Of a stretch of 19,476 bases of DNA, positions 7,526 to 15,461 are shown piece after piece. Made by a program: the position numbers and the translations under genes. Below the pieces are notes generated by a model. It saw nothing but the letters and a program-made list of their open reading frames with translations. It was not told where the DNA came from and searched no databases. The stretch's first letter is position 1, and each line of letters begins with the position of its first letter. The stretch is from JBGTBQ01 sp041749275 (GTDB lineage Bacteria > Acidobacteriota > Blastocatellia > Pyrinomonadales > Pyrinomonadaceae). The stretch lies in NCBI GenBank assembly GCA_041749275.1, contig JBGTBQ010000238.1, positions 1 through 19,476 on the forward strand, read 5' to 3'.

Positions 7526-8308
7526 TTAGTTCGCCTTGTGAACCTCAAGCGTTTCTTTACCTGAATGATTGCCGCAAACCTCTCCGAATTCTCGCGCCGC
7601 ATTAATGAACGAAGTGAAAAGCCCACGCGAAAAAGCGTCTCGCTCCCAGCCGATTTCCGGATGCCACTGCACGCCCTTCACCCAAAGATCTGCACCAGCA
7701 GATTCCTCTACCGCTTCAACCAATCCATCCGAAGACCACGCCGTCGCACGCAAACAACGCCCAATGGCCCCTAAGGCCTGATGGTGGTGACTATTGACCA
7801 CCAACTCCGTCGCCCCGGCGATTCGCTCGATTCCGCTGCCAGCAAGTAAACGCACGCGGTGCGATGGACGTTCGCGTGGCATCCCTTGCTCGTGCTTCAG
7901 TGCGCCCTCGACCTCAGTGCTGATATCCTGAATCAGTGTCCCTCCTCGATGCACGTTGAGAACCTGCATCCCAAAGCAGATCGCCAGTAAGGGCGTGCGG
8001 CGGCGGTCTACTTCGCGTAGTACGAGCAAGTCCGTCTCATCTCGCAAAGGGTGCACGCTCCCCAATTTTCCGTGCGGCTCTTCGCCGTAAAGTAGCGGAT
8101 CTACATCCGAAGCGCTCCCCGGCAACAGGATGCCGTCCATCCTTGAAACCAACGCTGCTATATAATCCTCTCTGGGTATCAAAGGCAAATGCACCGGCAC
8201 CCCGCCCGCCGCTTCAATCGCCTCGCAATATGCACGCGCCAGATAGAACCTTTCCGTCTCCAGTTCGTGGCGCATCGTAATGCCGATAAAAGGTCTATAC
8301 ATACCCAT
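7526..8308 (-). CDS. PuuD-like class I glutamine amidotransferase (peptidase C26)
   Basis: A 260-residue cytoplasmic hydrolase of the gamma-glutamyl-gamma-aminobutyrate hydrolase type, which cleaves gamma-glutamyl amides. The triad is complete: nucleophile Cys111 in AICFGMQVLNVHRGGTLIQD, and His216/Glu218 in VQWHPEIGW. The family strand GILLPGSASDVDPLLYG (59-75) and VNSHHHQ (171-177) are also present. The true substrate is unknown, since the closest named members act in putrescine breakdown and no other putrescine gene is nearby. ATG 8308 gives the usual short lead before RPFIGIT; an alternative ATG lies two codons on. A NamZ-like remnant follows on the same strand, so the pair may once have acted together, for example on peptidoglycan-derived amino sugars or peptides. 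That is speculation. Confidence 0.88.
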   Translation of the reverse strand: MGMYRPFIGITMRHELETERFYLARAYCEAIEAAGGVPVHLPLIPREDYIAALVSRMDGILLPGSASDVDPLLYGEEPHGKLGSVHPLRDETDLLVLREVDRRRTPLLAICFGMQVLNVHRGGTLIQDISTEVEGALKHEQGMPRERPSHRVRLLAGSGIERIAGATELVVNSHHHQALGAIGRCLRATAWSSDGLVEAVEESAGADLWVKGVQWHPEIGWERDAFSRGLFTSFINAAREFGEVCGNHSGKETLEVHKAN

Positions 8309-8331
8309 CGCCTACGCTCGTCTCCATTCGA

Positions 8332-8359
8332 ATCTTATCTTACCTCAAAGCCCCCTCAA
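8332..8359 (-). promoter_or_regulatory. possible promoter of the PuuD-like gene
   Basis: On the minus strand TTGAGG (8359-8354), a 16-base spacer and TAAGAT (8337-8332) form a plausible sigma-70 pair in the divergent region between the PuuD-like gene and hslV. The expected start near 8325 would leave a leader of about 17 bases. Weak evidence. Confidence 0.3.
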
Positions 8360-8423
8360 CTGTCCGCACACGAATGCCTCAACCCGTCTTAATGAAAGGG
8401 TAAGTCTCTCCACCTCATCCGGC

Positions 8424-8453
8424 TTGACTTCCCTTCGCGCCGCTTTCTATAGT
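8424..8453 (+). promoter_or_regulatory. sigma-70-type promoter of hslV
   Basis: TTGACT (8424-8429), an 18-base spacer and TATAGT (8448-8453) make one of the best promoter matches in the window. The predicted start near 8460 is only about six bases before ATG 8466, and no Shine-Dalgarno is present, so the mRNA would be almost leaderless. The position also argues against any longer N-terminal form of HslV. Confidence 0.6.
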
Positions 8454-8465
8454 GCTTGGCATCCG

Positions 8466-9011
8466 ATGAAGAGACCCAAAACAGTGTGGCGGAGTACGAC
8501 CGTACTGCTCGTGCGCAGGGGCGAAAGTGTCGCCCTCTCCGGCGATGGGCAGGTCACCATGGGCGACACCGTGATGAAAACCGGCGCCCGTAAAGTGCGG
8601 CGCCTCTACAACGGGACGATCCTCGCCGGCTTCGCGGGCGCGAGCGCCGATGCTTTTTCTCTCCTCTCACGCTTTGAGGGAAAATTAGAACAGTTCCACG
8701 GCAATCTCGAACGCGCGGCCATCGAACTGAGCAAAGAATGGCGGACGGACAAAATTCTCCGTCACCTCGAAGCCTTACTCATCGTCGCCGACGCGAAACA
8801 TTCGTTCCTCCTTTCGGGCAATGGCGATGTGATCGCGCCCGACGGTGGAGTTCTCGCCATCGGTTCGGGCGGCGCATTTGCACTGGCCGCCGCGCGCGCG
8901 CTACTCGAAAATACAGAACTAACGGCACGCGAAGTCGCTGTCCGCGCCCTCCAAATCGCCGGCGAGATATGTATCTACACCAACCAGAACATCATTATCG
9001 AAGAGCTATGA
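8466..9011 (+). CDS. hslV: ATP-dependent protease peptidase subunit HslV (ClpQ)
   Basis: Proteasome-like Thr peptidase of the HslVU complex; it degrades proteins unfolded by HslU in the cytoplasm. With the start at ATG 8466 the product is 181 residues, close to the family norm of about 176. A ten-residue propeptide MKRPKTVWRS precedes the N-terminal nucleophile Thr11 (TTVLLVRRG). Mature-numbering Asp17 and Lys33 correspond to D27 (SGDGQVTMGDTVM) and K43 (ARKVRRLYNG), both present. The C-terminal half (NGDVIAP, AIGSGGAFALAAARALLENT, GEICIYTNQNIIIEEL) matches closely. The open frame extends upstream to 8280 but that part is not protein-like and spans the promoter. hslU follows 98 bases later. 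Confidence 0.95.
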   Translation: MKRPKTVWRSTTVLLVRRGESVALSGDGQVTMGDTVMKTGARKVRRLYNGTILAGFAGASADAFSLLSRFEGKLEQFHGNLERAAIELSKEWRTDKILRHLEALLIVADAKHSFLLSGNGDVIAPDGGVLAIGSGGAFALAAARALLENTELTAREVAVRALQIAGEICIYTNQNIIIEEL

Positions 9012-9014
9012 TAA

Positions 9015-9045
9015 GGTGGAGGCCGGAGACGAAAGGCCGGAGGCC
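9015..9045. repeat. short G-rich direct repeat between hslV and hslU
   Basis: GGCCGGAG occurs twice (9021-9028 and 9035-9042, period 14) inside a run beginning GGTGGAGGCC. The two GGCC blocks can also pair with each other around a 10-base loop. It lies just after the hslV stop, about 65 bases before the hslU start. It could be a weak attenuation or mRNA-processing hairpin, or nothing. Confidence 0.35.
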
Positions 9046-9109
9046 ATAGATCAACTTTGATTCCGTCTATCACTTTGCGCCAACTGACGCCGGCCCCCAT
9101 CTTCTGATT

Positions 9110-10540
9110 ATGGTTATCTACCTCTCTGGCGAAACCGAAGAGGCTTCGCGGCTCGACGAGATGTCGCCGCGGCAGATCGTCGCCGCGCTCGACAAGCACG
9201 TCGTCGGGCAGCACGCCGCCAAACGCGCCGTCGCCATCGCGCTGCGGAACCGCGTCCGCCGGCAGAAACTACAGCCCGAAATGGCCGCCGACGTGATGCC
9301 CAAAAACATCATCATGATCGGCTCGACCGGCGTCGGGAAGACCGAAATCGCGCGGCGACTCGCGCGCATGTCCAACTCGCCTTTCCTCAAAGTCGAAGCC
9401 TCCAAGTTCACGGAAGTCGGTTACGTGGGCCGCGACGTTGAGAGCATGATCCGCGATCTCACGGAAATTTCCGTCGACATGGTTCGCGCCGAAAAGATCG
9501 AAGAGATCGCCGATAAAGCCGAGTTGAACGCCGAAGAACGCCTCCTCGACATCCTGCTGCCGCCCCGCGCCTCAGTCGGCCACTTCAATTTCGACGCCAC
9601 CGAGGAAGAGACTCACACCTCCGACTCACAGACCTCCGCGCAAGGACGCGACGAACAGGCCCAGCGCACGCGCGAAAAATTACGCGCGCAACTGCGTGAA
9701 GGCAAACTCGATAACCGTCTGGTCGAGATTGAAGTCCGCGAGAAGAGCTTTCCAACCATCGAGGTCGCCGGCCCGCAAGGCGTCGAGGAGATGGGCATCA
9801 ACATGAAGGATATGCTCGGCAGTCTCTTCCAAGGTCGCACCAAACGACAGCGGATGCGCGTGGATGAGGCCATGGAGTACCTCATGCAGGAAGAGGAAGA
9901 ACAACTCGTCGAGATGGACTCGGTGGCCCGCGCCGCTCTCGAAAGAGTCGAGTCGTCGGCGATCATCTTCCTCGATGAGATTGACAAGATCGCCGGGCGT
10001 GAGCAGGGCGGCGGCCCGGATGTCTCGCGCGAAGGCGTCCAGCGGGACATTCTTCCCATCATCGAAGGAACGACCGTTAACACGCGCTATGGCATGGTCA
10101 AGACCGACCACATCCTCTTTATCGCCGCCGGCGCCTTCCACGTCTCGAAGCCCTCGGACCTGATCCCGGAATTGCAGGGCCGCTTTCCCATTCGCGTCGA
10201 ACTGGAATCGCTCACGCTCGAAGATTTCAAGCGCATCCTGACCGAGCCGAAGAACTCTCTCCTCAAACAGTACAAGGCGCTGCTCGAGACCGAGGGCATC
10301 GAACTGGACTTCACGCAAGATGCCGTCGATGCCGTCGCGCGTTTCGCCGTCCGCGTCAACGAGCAGACCGAAAACATCGGCGCCCGCCGGCTTCACACGA
10401 TCATGGAGAAAGTGCTGGAAGAGATCAGTTTCGCCGGCCCCGACCTCGAACCCAAGCGACAGGTGGTGGACGCCGATTACGTCACGCGCGGCCTCGCGGA
10501 CATCGTGAAAGATCAGGACCTCAGCCGTTTCGTCCTTTGA
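9110..10540 (+). CDS. hslU: ATP-dependent protease ATPase subunit HslU (ClpY)
   Basis: AAA+ unfoldase that caps HslV and feeds it substrates. The 476-residue protein has MSPRQIVAALDKHVVGQ at the N-terminus, Walker A GSTGVGKT (71-78), pore motif GYVG (104-107), the inserted I-domain (about 110-245, with a variable acidic stretch near 160-190), Walker B IIFLDE (285-290), the GPDVSREGVQRD segment (302-313), sensor/arginine region IPELQGRFPIRVEL (352-365), and ENIGARRLHT. It ends DLSRFVL, the tail that inserts into HslV. ATG 9110 gives a short extra lead (MVIYLSGE...) before the conserved start. Upstream the frame is open to 9050 but offers no ATG, GTG or TTG. No Shine-Dalgarno is evident. The FN3 lipoprotein gene starts within its stop codon. 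Confidence 0.96.
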   Translation: MVIYLSGETEEASRLDEMSPRQIVAALDKHVVGQHAAKRAVAIALRNRVRRQKLQPEMAADVMPKNIIMIGSTGVGKTEIARRLARMSNSPFLKVEASKFTEVGYVGRDVESMIRDLTEISVDMVRAEKIEEIADKAELNAEERLLDILLPPRASVGHFNFDATEEETHTSDSQTSAQGRDEQAQRTREKLRAQLREGKLDNRLVEIEVREKSFPTIEVAGPQGVEEMGINMKDMLGSLFQGRTKRQRMRVDEAMEYLMQEEEEQLVEMDSVARAALERVESSAIIFLDEIDKIAGREQGGGPDVSREGVQRDILPIIEGTTVNTRYGMVKTDHILFIAAGAFHVSKPSDLIPELQGRFPIRVELESLTLEDFKRILTEPKNSLLKQYKALLETEGIELDFTQDAVDAVARFAVRVNEQTENIGARRLHTIMEKVLEEISFAGPDLEPKRQVVDADYVTRGLADIVKDQDLSRFVL

Positions 10541-11691
10541 TGAAAAACAAAGTGCTGATGTTGAAGGCTCAAAGAAAATGGGTGCGGGCGTTTTGCGCTC
10601 AGTCAATAAAATTGCCTTTTGCACTCTGTCTCGTGACTTTGTTGTTTAGCGTCCACGGCTGTGGGAAGCGCCGCCCGCCCCAGCCTCCCGTCGAAGGCGT
10701 CCCACAACGAACCGAGTTACTCTCGGGATTTCAACGCGGGAATCAAATTATTCTCAACTGGCCCGCGCCGCGGCGTAACGCCCCCGACGGCAGCGTCCAG
10801 AGCATTCGCCGGGTTGATATTTTTCGTCTCGCCGAAGAGGCTGATGACCCACTCTCACTGACCGAAGAAGAGTTCTCCACGCGTTCGACGCTGATTGGCT
10901 CCGTCCCCTTTGAAGCGATTCAGGGCGAAGGCGGTACGATCACCTACACGGATGTGTTGACGCTGAACGAGCCGGTGCGTCTGCGCTACGCCGTCCGCTA
11001 TGTCAACGCTTCGAACCAGCGCGCGTCATTCTCTAATTTCCTCATCATCGAACCGGCGGCGGCCATCAGCCAGCCGCCCGTGCTCGACCCCAAACCGGAG
11101 GTCACACAGGACGCGATCAACGTTCGCTGGAACGCCCCCAGCGCGAATCTGGATGGCTCCACGCCGGCCAACCTGCTTGGCTATAATGTCTATCGCTCCG
11201 CTCGCACGCCGAACGAACCCGCGCGAGGACCGCTTAACGGCGACCAGCCACTCAACGCGACGCAGTTCCCCGACCGGACATTCAACTTCGGCGAGGAGTA
11301 TTCATACATCGTCCGCGCAGTCTCGCTCGGCACGGGCGGGCTGCCCGTGGAGAGTCTCGACTCGAACGCCGTCACCCTCACCCCGGTTGACATTTTCCCG
11401 CCCGCCTCTCCCGGAAGACCGACCGCCGGACCGGCGGGCAGTGGACGCATCTCGATCTTCTTCCCGGCCAACGTCGAGCGCGATGTCGTCGGTTACAACC
11501 TCTTTCGCTCGACCGACGAGAATCTGCCCAAGGAACGCTGGACAAGACTCAACCGAGCGCTGCTGACGCGTACCACCTTTCAGGATGACGCAGCCCAAAC
11601 GGGCGTCAAATATTTTTATTACGTCACGGCGGTGGACAGCGCCGGGAACACCAGCCCCTCTTCCGAGGTCGAGTCGGAGACCGCTCCCTGA
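10540..11691 (+). CDS. lipoprotein with fibronectin type III domains
   Basis: A 383-residue exported lipoprotein. After a basic N-region the hydrophobic stretch IKLPFALCLVTLLFSVHG leads to Cys41 in the lipobox VHGC, followed by KRRPPQPP, so it is probably lipidated and anchored to a membrane. The rest reads as three FN3-like beta-sandwich units of 90-120 residues (about 55-160, 165-285, 290-383). Each contains the W/F-x-P...LxGYNVYRS pattern: INVRWNAPSANLDG with LLGYNVYRS, and ISIFFPANVERDVVGYNLFRS with KYFYYVTAVDSAGNTSPSS at the end. ATG 10540 overlaps the hslU stop (TGATG), which implies translational coupling; an internal ATG at 10558 would give a more usual signal length. Function unknown, with a binding or structural role likely. 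Confidence 0.85.
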   Translation: MKNKVLMLKAQRKWVRAFCAQSIKLPFALCLVTLLFSVHGCGKRRPPQPPVEGVPQRTELLSGFQRGNQIILNWPAPRRNAPDGSVQSIRRVDIFRLAEEADDPLSLTEEEFSTRSTLIGSVPFEAIQGEGGTITYTDVLTLNEPVRLRYAVRYVNASNQRASFSNFLIIEPAAAISQPPVLDPKPEVTQDAINVRWNAPSANLDGSTPANLLGYNVYRSARTPNEPARGPLNGDQPLNATQFPDRTFNFGEEYSYIVRAVSLGTGGLPVESLDSNAVTLTPVDIFPPASPGRPTAGPAGSGRISIFFPANVERDVVGYNLFRSTDENLPKERWTRLNRALLTRTTFQDDAAQTGVKYFYYVTAVDSAGNTSPSSEVESETAP

Positions 11692-11742
11692 AGACCATCC
11701 CTCTTGCCTTTTTCTCAACCACGAAAACGTTAGGAGAAAATA

Positions 11743-13209
11743 GTGAGCACACGTTGCCCTGAACTGGAATGTATCCGCAAGGTTATTGACCTGTCCCTTC
11801 TCTTGCTCCTGTCCGGTCTGGCGGGCGCGCTGTTCTTAGCGTCGCCCACTGTTCACGGACAAGACATCGCTTGGCCCCAATTTCGCGGACCGGATTCGAA
11901 TCCTGTGGGAGCGCACGCGCGGCTGGCCGAACGCTGGTCGAAGACCGAGAACGTGGAATGGTCGCAGGAGATTCCCGGACGCGGGTGGTCGTCGCCGATT
12001 GTGACGGGCGGCAAGGTCTTCGTCACCACCGCAACGACGGAGGGCAAGTCGAAGCCGCCCCAGATCGGGACGGAGTACAGCAATGAGTACGTCGCGGAGT
12101 TGATGAAACAAGGGCTTTCGCAAGCACAGGTGCTGGAGCGTGTGACGGCGCGGGACATCGAACTGCCGAAAGAAGTGAAGCTCCACTACTTCCTCTATTG
12201 CCTGAACCTGAAGAGCGGCAAGGTGGAATGGCGGCAGGAGTTTTACACGGGACAGCCGCCGGGCGGGCGTCACCGCAAGAACAGCTTTACCTCGGAGAGT
12301 CCCATCACCGACGGGACTCTCATCTACGTGTATGTGGCGAATCTGGGGTTATGGGCCTTTGACTTGCAGGGGAAGCCGGCGTGGACAACGCCGATTGAAG
12401 CTAATCCGATCTACCTCGACTTCGGGACGGGGAGTTCGCCCGCGCTGGCGGGGAACCTGCTGTTGATCGTGAACGACAACGAGCAGCAGCAGTACATCGC
12501 GGCCTTCGATAAACGGACGGGCAAGCAAGTCTGGCGCACGAATCGTGACTTGGGCGGCAAGGGGCAGCCCGCGCAGCGTTCAGGGTGGGCGACGCCTTTT
12601 GTTTGGCGGCACGCGCTGCGAACCGAGATCGTGACGGTGGGGCCGGGAGTGGTGGTCAGTTACGACCTGAAGGGGAAAGAATTGTGGCGCATGTCGGGCA
12701 TGGCGGCGACGCCGATTCCGATGCCCTTCGCCTACGACGGGCTGTTGTATATAGACGGCGGGCGGGGCCGTCCTTTGTTCGCGCTCCGTCCCGGAGCCAT
12801 GGGCGATATTTCACTTGGCAAAGATGAAAGCTCGAACAAGTATGTCGTTTGGTCGCAGGCGCGCGGCGGGACTTATCTGCCGTCGCCCGTGGCTTATGAA
12901 GGCGCCGTGTACGCGCTGACCGAGACGGGCATCCTGAGCCGCTTTGACGCCAAGACCGGCGCCCTGACTTATCGGACGCGAATTGACCCGGCGGCAACGG
13001 CCTTCACGACTTCGCCGTGGGCCTATAACGGCAAGCTGTTCTGCCTGAGCGAGGAGGGCCAGACGTTTGTGATCTCGACGGGCGAGAAGTTCGAGTTATT
13101 ACACGTGAATGAACTGGACGAAATGGCGCAGGCTTCGCCGGCCTTGGTGGGTGAGCGTTTGTTGATACGGACGGAACAACGACTGTATTCGATCCGCCGC
13201 GCAAGGTGA
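11743..13209 (+). CDS. exported PQQ-like beta-propeller repeat protein
   Basis: A 488-residue secreted protein. A signal peptide (hydrophobic 17-34, likely cleaved near PTVHGQ, 35-40) is followed by WPQFRGPDSNPVG, the usual opening of a family of propeller proteins common in Planctomycetes and Acidobacteria. Repeats of the PQQ/YWTD type follow: GWSSPIVTGGKVFVTT, YCLNLKSGKVEWRQE, AFDKRTGKQVWRTN, SYDLKGKELWRMSG, RFDAKTGALTYRTR. These form blades with the W-docking pattern. The dehydrogenase active-site elements are not apparent, so it is more likely a binding or scaffold propeller than an enzyme. GTG 11743 is supported by AGGAG (11732-11736) six bases upstream. Its last codons overlap the start of the DUF402 gene. 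Confidence 0.85.
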   Translation: MSTRCPELECIRKVIDLSLLLLLSGLAGALFLASPTVHGQDIAWPQFRGPDSNPVGAHARLAERWSKTENVEWSQEIPGRGWSSPIVTGGKVFVTTATTEGKSKPPQIGTEYSNEYVAELMKQGLSQAQVLERVTARDIELPKEVKLHYFLYCLNLKSGKVEWRQEFYTGQPPGGRHRKNSFTSESPITDGTLIYVYVANLGLWAFDLQGKPAWTTPIEANPIYLDFGTGSSPALAGNLLLIVNDNEQQQYIAAFDKRTGKQVWRTNRDLGGKGQPAQRSGWATPFVWRHALRTEIVTVGPGVVVSYDLKGKELWRMSGMAATPIPMPFAYDGLLYIDGGRGRPLFALRPGAMGDISLGKDESSNKYVVWSQARGGTYLPSPVAYEGAVYALTETGILSRFDAKTGALTYRTRIDPAATAFTTSPWAYNGKLFCLSEEGQTFVISTGEKFELLHVNELDEMAQASPALVGERLLIRTEQRLYSIRRAR

Positions 13210-13721
13210 ACCCTCTGGTTATTCCGTTGAGCCGCGAACTGCTTACTATCCAATCGCTCAAGTATGACGGACGCGTCCATCGTGAATGGCGCGCTGAGTT
13301 GCTGCGTCTGGATGGTCCGCTCATCGTCGTCGAAGGCGAGTTCGAGGAGGAGGTGCGACATCCGCTTCTCGGAACGATCCTCGCCGGGACTTTGAGCACT
13401 GAGTATTACTGGCGTGATCGCTGGTACAGCGTCTTTCGCTTTCAAGAACCCACGGGGGCGCCGCGGAACTACTACTGCAACATCAACATGCCCCCACAAC
13501 TCGCGGATCGGATGCTCACTTTCATTGACCTCGATGTAGACATCCTGGTCTCCCCTGATTTCACAACCCGCGTCCTCGATGAAGAAGAATTCGACGAACA
13601 CGAGAAGCTCTACCACTACCCGCCCGACTTTCGTCCGCGTGTGCGCGAGGCGCTCGAAGAGGTCAACGGTCTAATTCGGTTGCGCCGATTCCCTTTCGAC
13701 ACCCCGCCGCGCCGCGTGTGA
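13206..13721 (+). CDS. DUF402 (FomD-like) family protein
   Basis: A 171-residue cytoplasmic protein of the DUF402 fold, whose studied members hydrolyse nucleotide phosphoanhydride bonds (FomD in fosfomycin synthesis, staphylococcal nucleoside di/triphosphatase). The diagnostic region is present: RNYYCNINMPPQ, then FIDLDVDILVSPDFTTRVLDEEEFDEHEKLYHYP, giving the acidic metal-binding residues expected (D-L-D-V-D and D-E-E-E-F). The GTG start at 13206 overlaps the TGA of the upstream propeller gene in GTGA, so translation is probably coupled. No ATG occurs earlier than 13264, which would cut into the fold. The exact substrate is unknown. Confidence 0.82.
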   Translation: MNPLVIPLSRELLTIQSLKYDGRVHREWRAELLRLDGPLIVVEGEFEEEVRHPLLGTILAGTLSTEYYWRDRWYSVFRFQEPTGAPRNYYCNINMPPQLADRMLTFIDLDVDILVSPDFTTRVLDEEEFDEHEKLYHYPPDFRPRVREALEEVNGLIRLRRFPFDTPPRRV

Positions 13722-13738
13722 TACCTCGGATGTCTCGA

Positions 13739-13768
13739 TTGCGTAATGCCATTAACATCCTTCATAAT
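13739..13768 (+). promoter_or_regulatory. possible promoter of the carboxyltransferase gene
   Basis: TTGCGT (13739-13744), an 18-base spacer and CATAAT (13763-13768, five of six) lie in the 67-base gap after the DUF402 gene. The predicted start near 13775 would leave a leader of about 13 bases with no ribosome site before ATG 13789. Confidence 0.35.
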
Positions 13769-13788
13769 CCGCCCGCCGAAAACTCTCT

Positions 13789-15357
13789 ATGAAGCCTGAA
13801 CCAATCGAAGTTCACCTATCCAAACTCGAACAGTTGCGCGAGCGCAAGCGGCTCGCCGTCGCGGGGGGCGGCGCGGCACGTGTCGCGCGCCAGCACGAGG
13901 CCGGCAAGTTGACGGCCCGCGAACGAATCGAATTCTTCCTCGACGACGGCAGCTTCGAGGAGTTCGACGAGTTGGTCATCCATCGCTCGCGCGACTTCGG
14001 ACTCGACGAACAGACCTATCCGGGCGATGGCGTCATCACCGGACACGGCCTCTCGGATGGACGGCGCGTCTTCGTCTTCGCGCAGGATTTTACGGTTTTC
14101 GGCGGGTCGCTCTCGGAAACGCACGCGGCGAAAATATGCAAGGTGATGGACCTCGCCATGCGCGTCGGCGCGCCCATCGTCGGGCTGAACGATTCGGGCG
14201 GCGCGCGTATTCAGGAGGGTGTCGTCTCTTTAGGCGGCTACGCCGACATTTTCCTGCGTAACACACTCGCCTCCGGCGTCGTCCCGCAGATCAGTTGCAT
14301 CATGGGGCCGTGCGCGGGGGGCGCCGTCTACAGCCCCGCCATCACTGACTTCAACGTCATGGTGAAGAACACCTCCTATATGTTCATCACCGGCCCTGAA
14401 GTGATTCGCACCGTCACGCACGAAGAGGTCTCGAAAGAGGAACTGGGCGGCGCCGACACGCACAACCGCGTCTCCGGCGTCGCGCACTTCAATGCCGACT
14501 CCGACGAGCACGCGCTCCTCCTCGTGCGCGAGTTGCTCTCCTTCCTCCCCTCGAACAATATGGAAGACCCGCCGCGCGCGCCGACGGCGGACCCGCCCGA
14601 ACGGAAAGACGAAAGCCTCAACGAACTGGTGCCGGAAGCCTCTAACCAGCCTTACGACATCCGCGACGTGATTCATGGAGTCGTGGATGAGCGTTATTTT
14701 TTTGAAGTCCACGAGCAGTACGCACCGAACATCGTCGTCGGCTTCGCGCGCCTCGACGGTCGCAGCGTCGGCATCGTGGCTAACCAACCGGCTTTTCTCG
14801 CCGGCGTCCTCGACATAGACGCCTCCGTCAAGGCCGCGCGCTTCGTCCGTTTCTGCGACTGTTTCAACATCCCGCTCATCGTCTTCGAGGATGTGCCCGG
14901 TTTCCTCCCCGGCGTTCGACAGGAGCACGGCGGCATCATCCGTCACGGCGCGAAACTCCTCTACGCCTTCGCCGAGGCCACCGTGCCCAAAATCACCGTC
15001 ATTACGCGCAAGGCATATGGCGGCGCCTACTGCGTCATGGCGTCAAAACACATCCGCACTGACATCAATTTCGCGTGGCCGACCGCCGAGATCGCCGTCA
15101 TGGGCGCGGAAGGGGCCGTGGGCGTCCTCTACCGGCGCGAGATCGCCGAGGCCGCGGACATTGAAGCAGCGAGACGCACTCGCGTCACGGAGTTTGAGGA
15201 GAAATTCGCCAACCCTTACGTCGCCGCCGAGCATGGCTTCATTGACGAAATCATCGAGCCTGCCGAAACCCGACCGAAACTGATCCGTGCTCTGCGCCTC
15301 ATCGAAAACAAGCGCGATACGAACCCGCCCAAAAAGCATGGCAACATCCCTCTGTAA
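13789..15357 (+). CDS. acyl-CoA carboxylase carboxyltransferase (beta) subunit, propionyl-CoA type
   Basis: Transfers the carboxyl group from carboxybiotin to an acyl-CoA, most likely propionyl-CoA (giving methylmalonyl-CoA) and perhaps acetyl-CoA. The 522 residues contain both crotonase-fold halves. The N-half has LTARERI (41-47), GDGVITG and FAQDFTVFGGSLSE, NDSGGARIQEGV, and the oxyanion loop GPCAGGAVYSPA (173-184). The C-half has FEDVPGFLPGVRQEHGGIIRHGAK and the second oxyanion loop KAYGGAYCVMASKH. The residue that tunes acyl-chain choice (Asp422 in Streptomyces PccB, Ile in AccB) is Cys415 here, as in the mycobacterial AccD5 type. No biotin carboxylase or biotin-carrier (alpha) gene is in the window. 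The gene ends at a strong bidirectional terminator. No Shine-Dalgarno precedes ATG 13789. Confidence 0.93.
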   Translation: MKPEPIEVHLSKLEQLRERKRLAVAGGGAARVARQHEAGKLTARERIEFFLDDGSFEEFDELVIHRSRDFGLDEQTYPGDGVITGHGLSDGRRVFVFAQDFTVFGGSLSETHAAKICKVMDLAMRVGAPIVGLNDSGGARIQEGVVSLGGYADIFLRNTLASGVVPQISCIMGPCAGGAVYSPAITDFNVMVKNTSYMFITGPEVIRTVTHEEVSKEELGGADTHNRVSGVAHFNADSDEHALLLVRELLSFLPSNNMEDPPRAPTADPPERKDESLNELVPEASNQPYDIRDVIHGVVDERYFFEVHEQYAPNIVVGFARLDGRSVGIVANQPAFLAGVLDIDASVKAARFVRFCDCFNIPLIVFEDVPGFLPGVRQEHGGIIRHGAKLLYAFAEATVPKITVITRKAYGGAYCVMASKHIRTDINFAWPTAEIAVMGAEGAVGVLYRREIAEAADIEAARRTRVTEFEEKFANPYVAAEHGFIDEIIEPAETRPKLIRALRLIENKRDTNPPKKHGNIPL

Positions 15358-15409
15358 ACAGGCTTTTTAAAGAGCAGCGTGCCACCGATATATTCAAGCG
15401 GGAAAGGGA

Positions 15410-15446
15410 AAGCCCGGGAGCGTGGCTCCCGGGCTTCTCGGTTTTG
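15410..15446. terminator. bidirectional rho-independent terminator
   Basis: AAGCCCGGGAGC (15410-15421) and GCTCCCGGGCTT (15425-15436) form a perfect 12-bp stem with a three-base loop GTG. On the plus strand it is followed by CTCGGTTTTG, on the minus strand by TTCCCTTTCCC, so both tails are only moderately T-rich. It sits between the convergent carboxyltransferase gene (plus) and S41 gene (minus) and very probably ends both transcripts. Confidence 0.85.
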
Positions 15447-15461
15447 TAATCTGGCTCGAAC

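Noticed and set aside
8280..8465. N-terminal extension of HslV in the same frame
   Set aside because: It spans a strong promoter, is not protein-like and would bury the N-terminal catalytic Thr far inside the chain.
9680..10624. A 314-codon minus-strand open frame inside hslU
   Set aside because: It is antisense to conserved HslU codons; such long open frames arise from high third-position GC. No motifs were seen.
14230..14946. A 238-codon minus-strand open frame inside the carboxyltransferase gene
   Set aside because: Same reason: antisense shadow of a GC-rich conserved gene, with repetitive Asp/Val/Glu/Arg composition.
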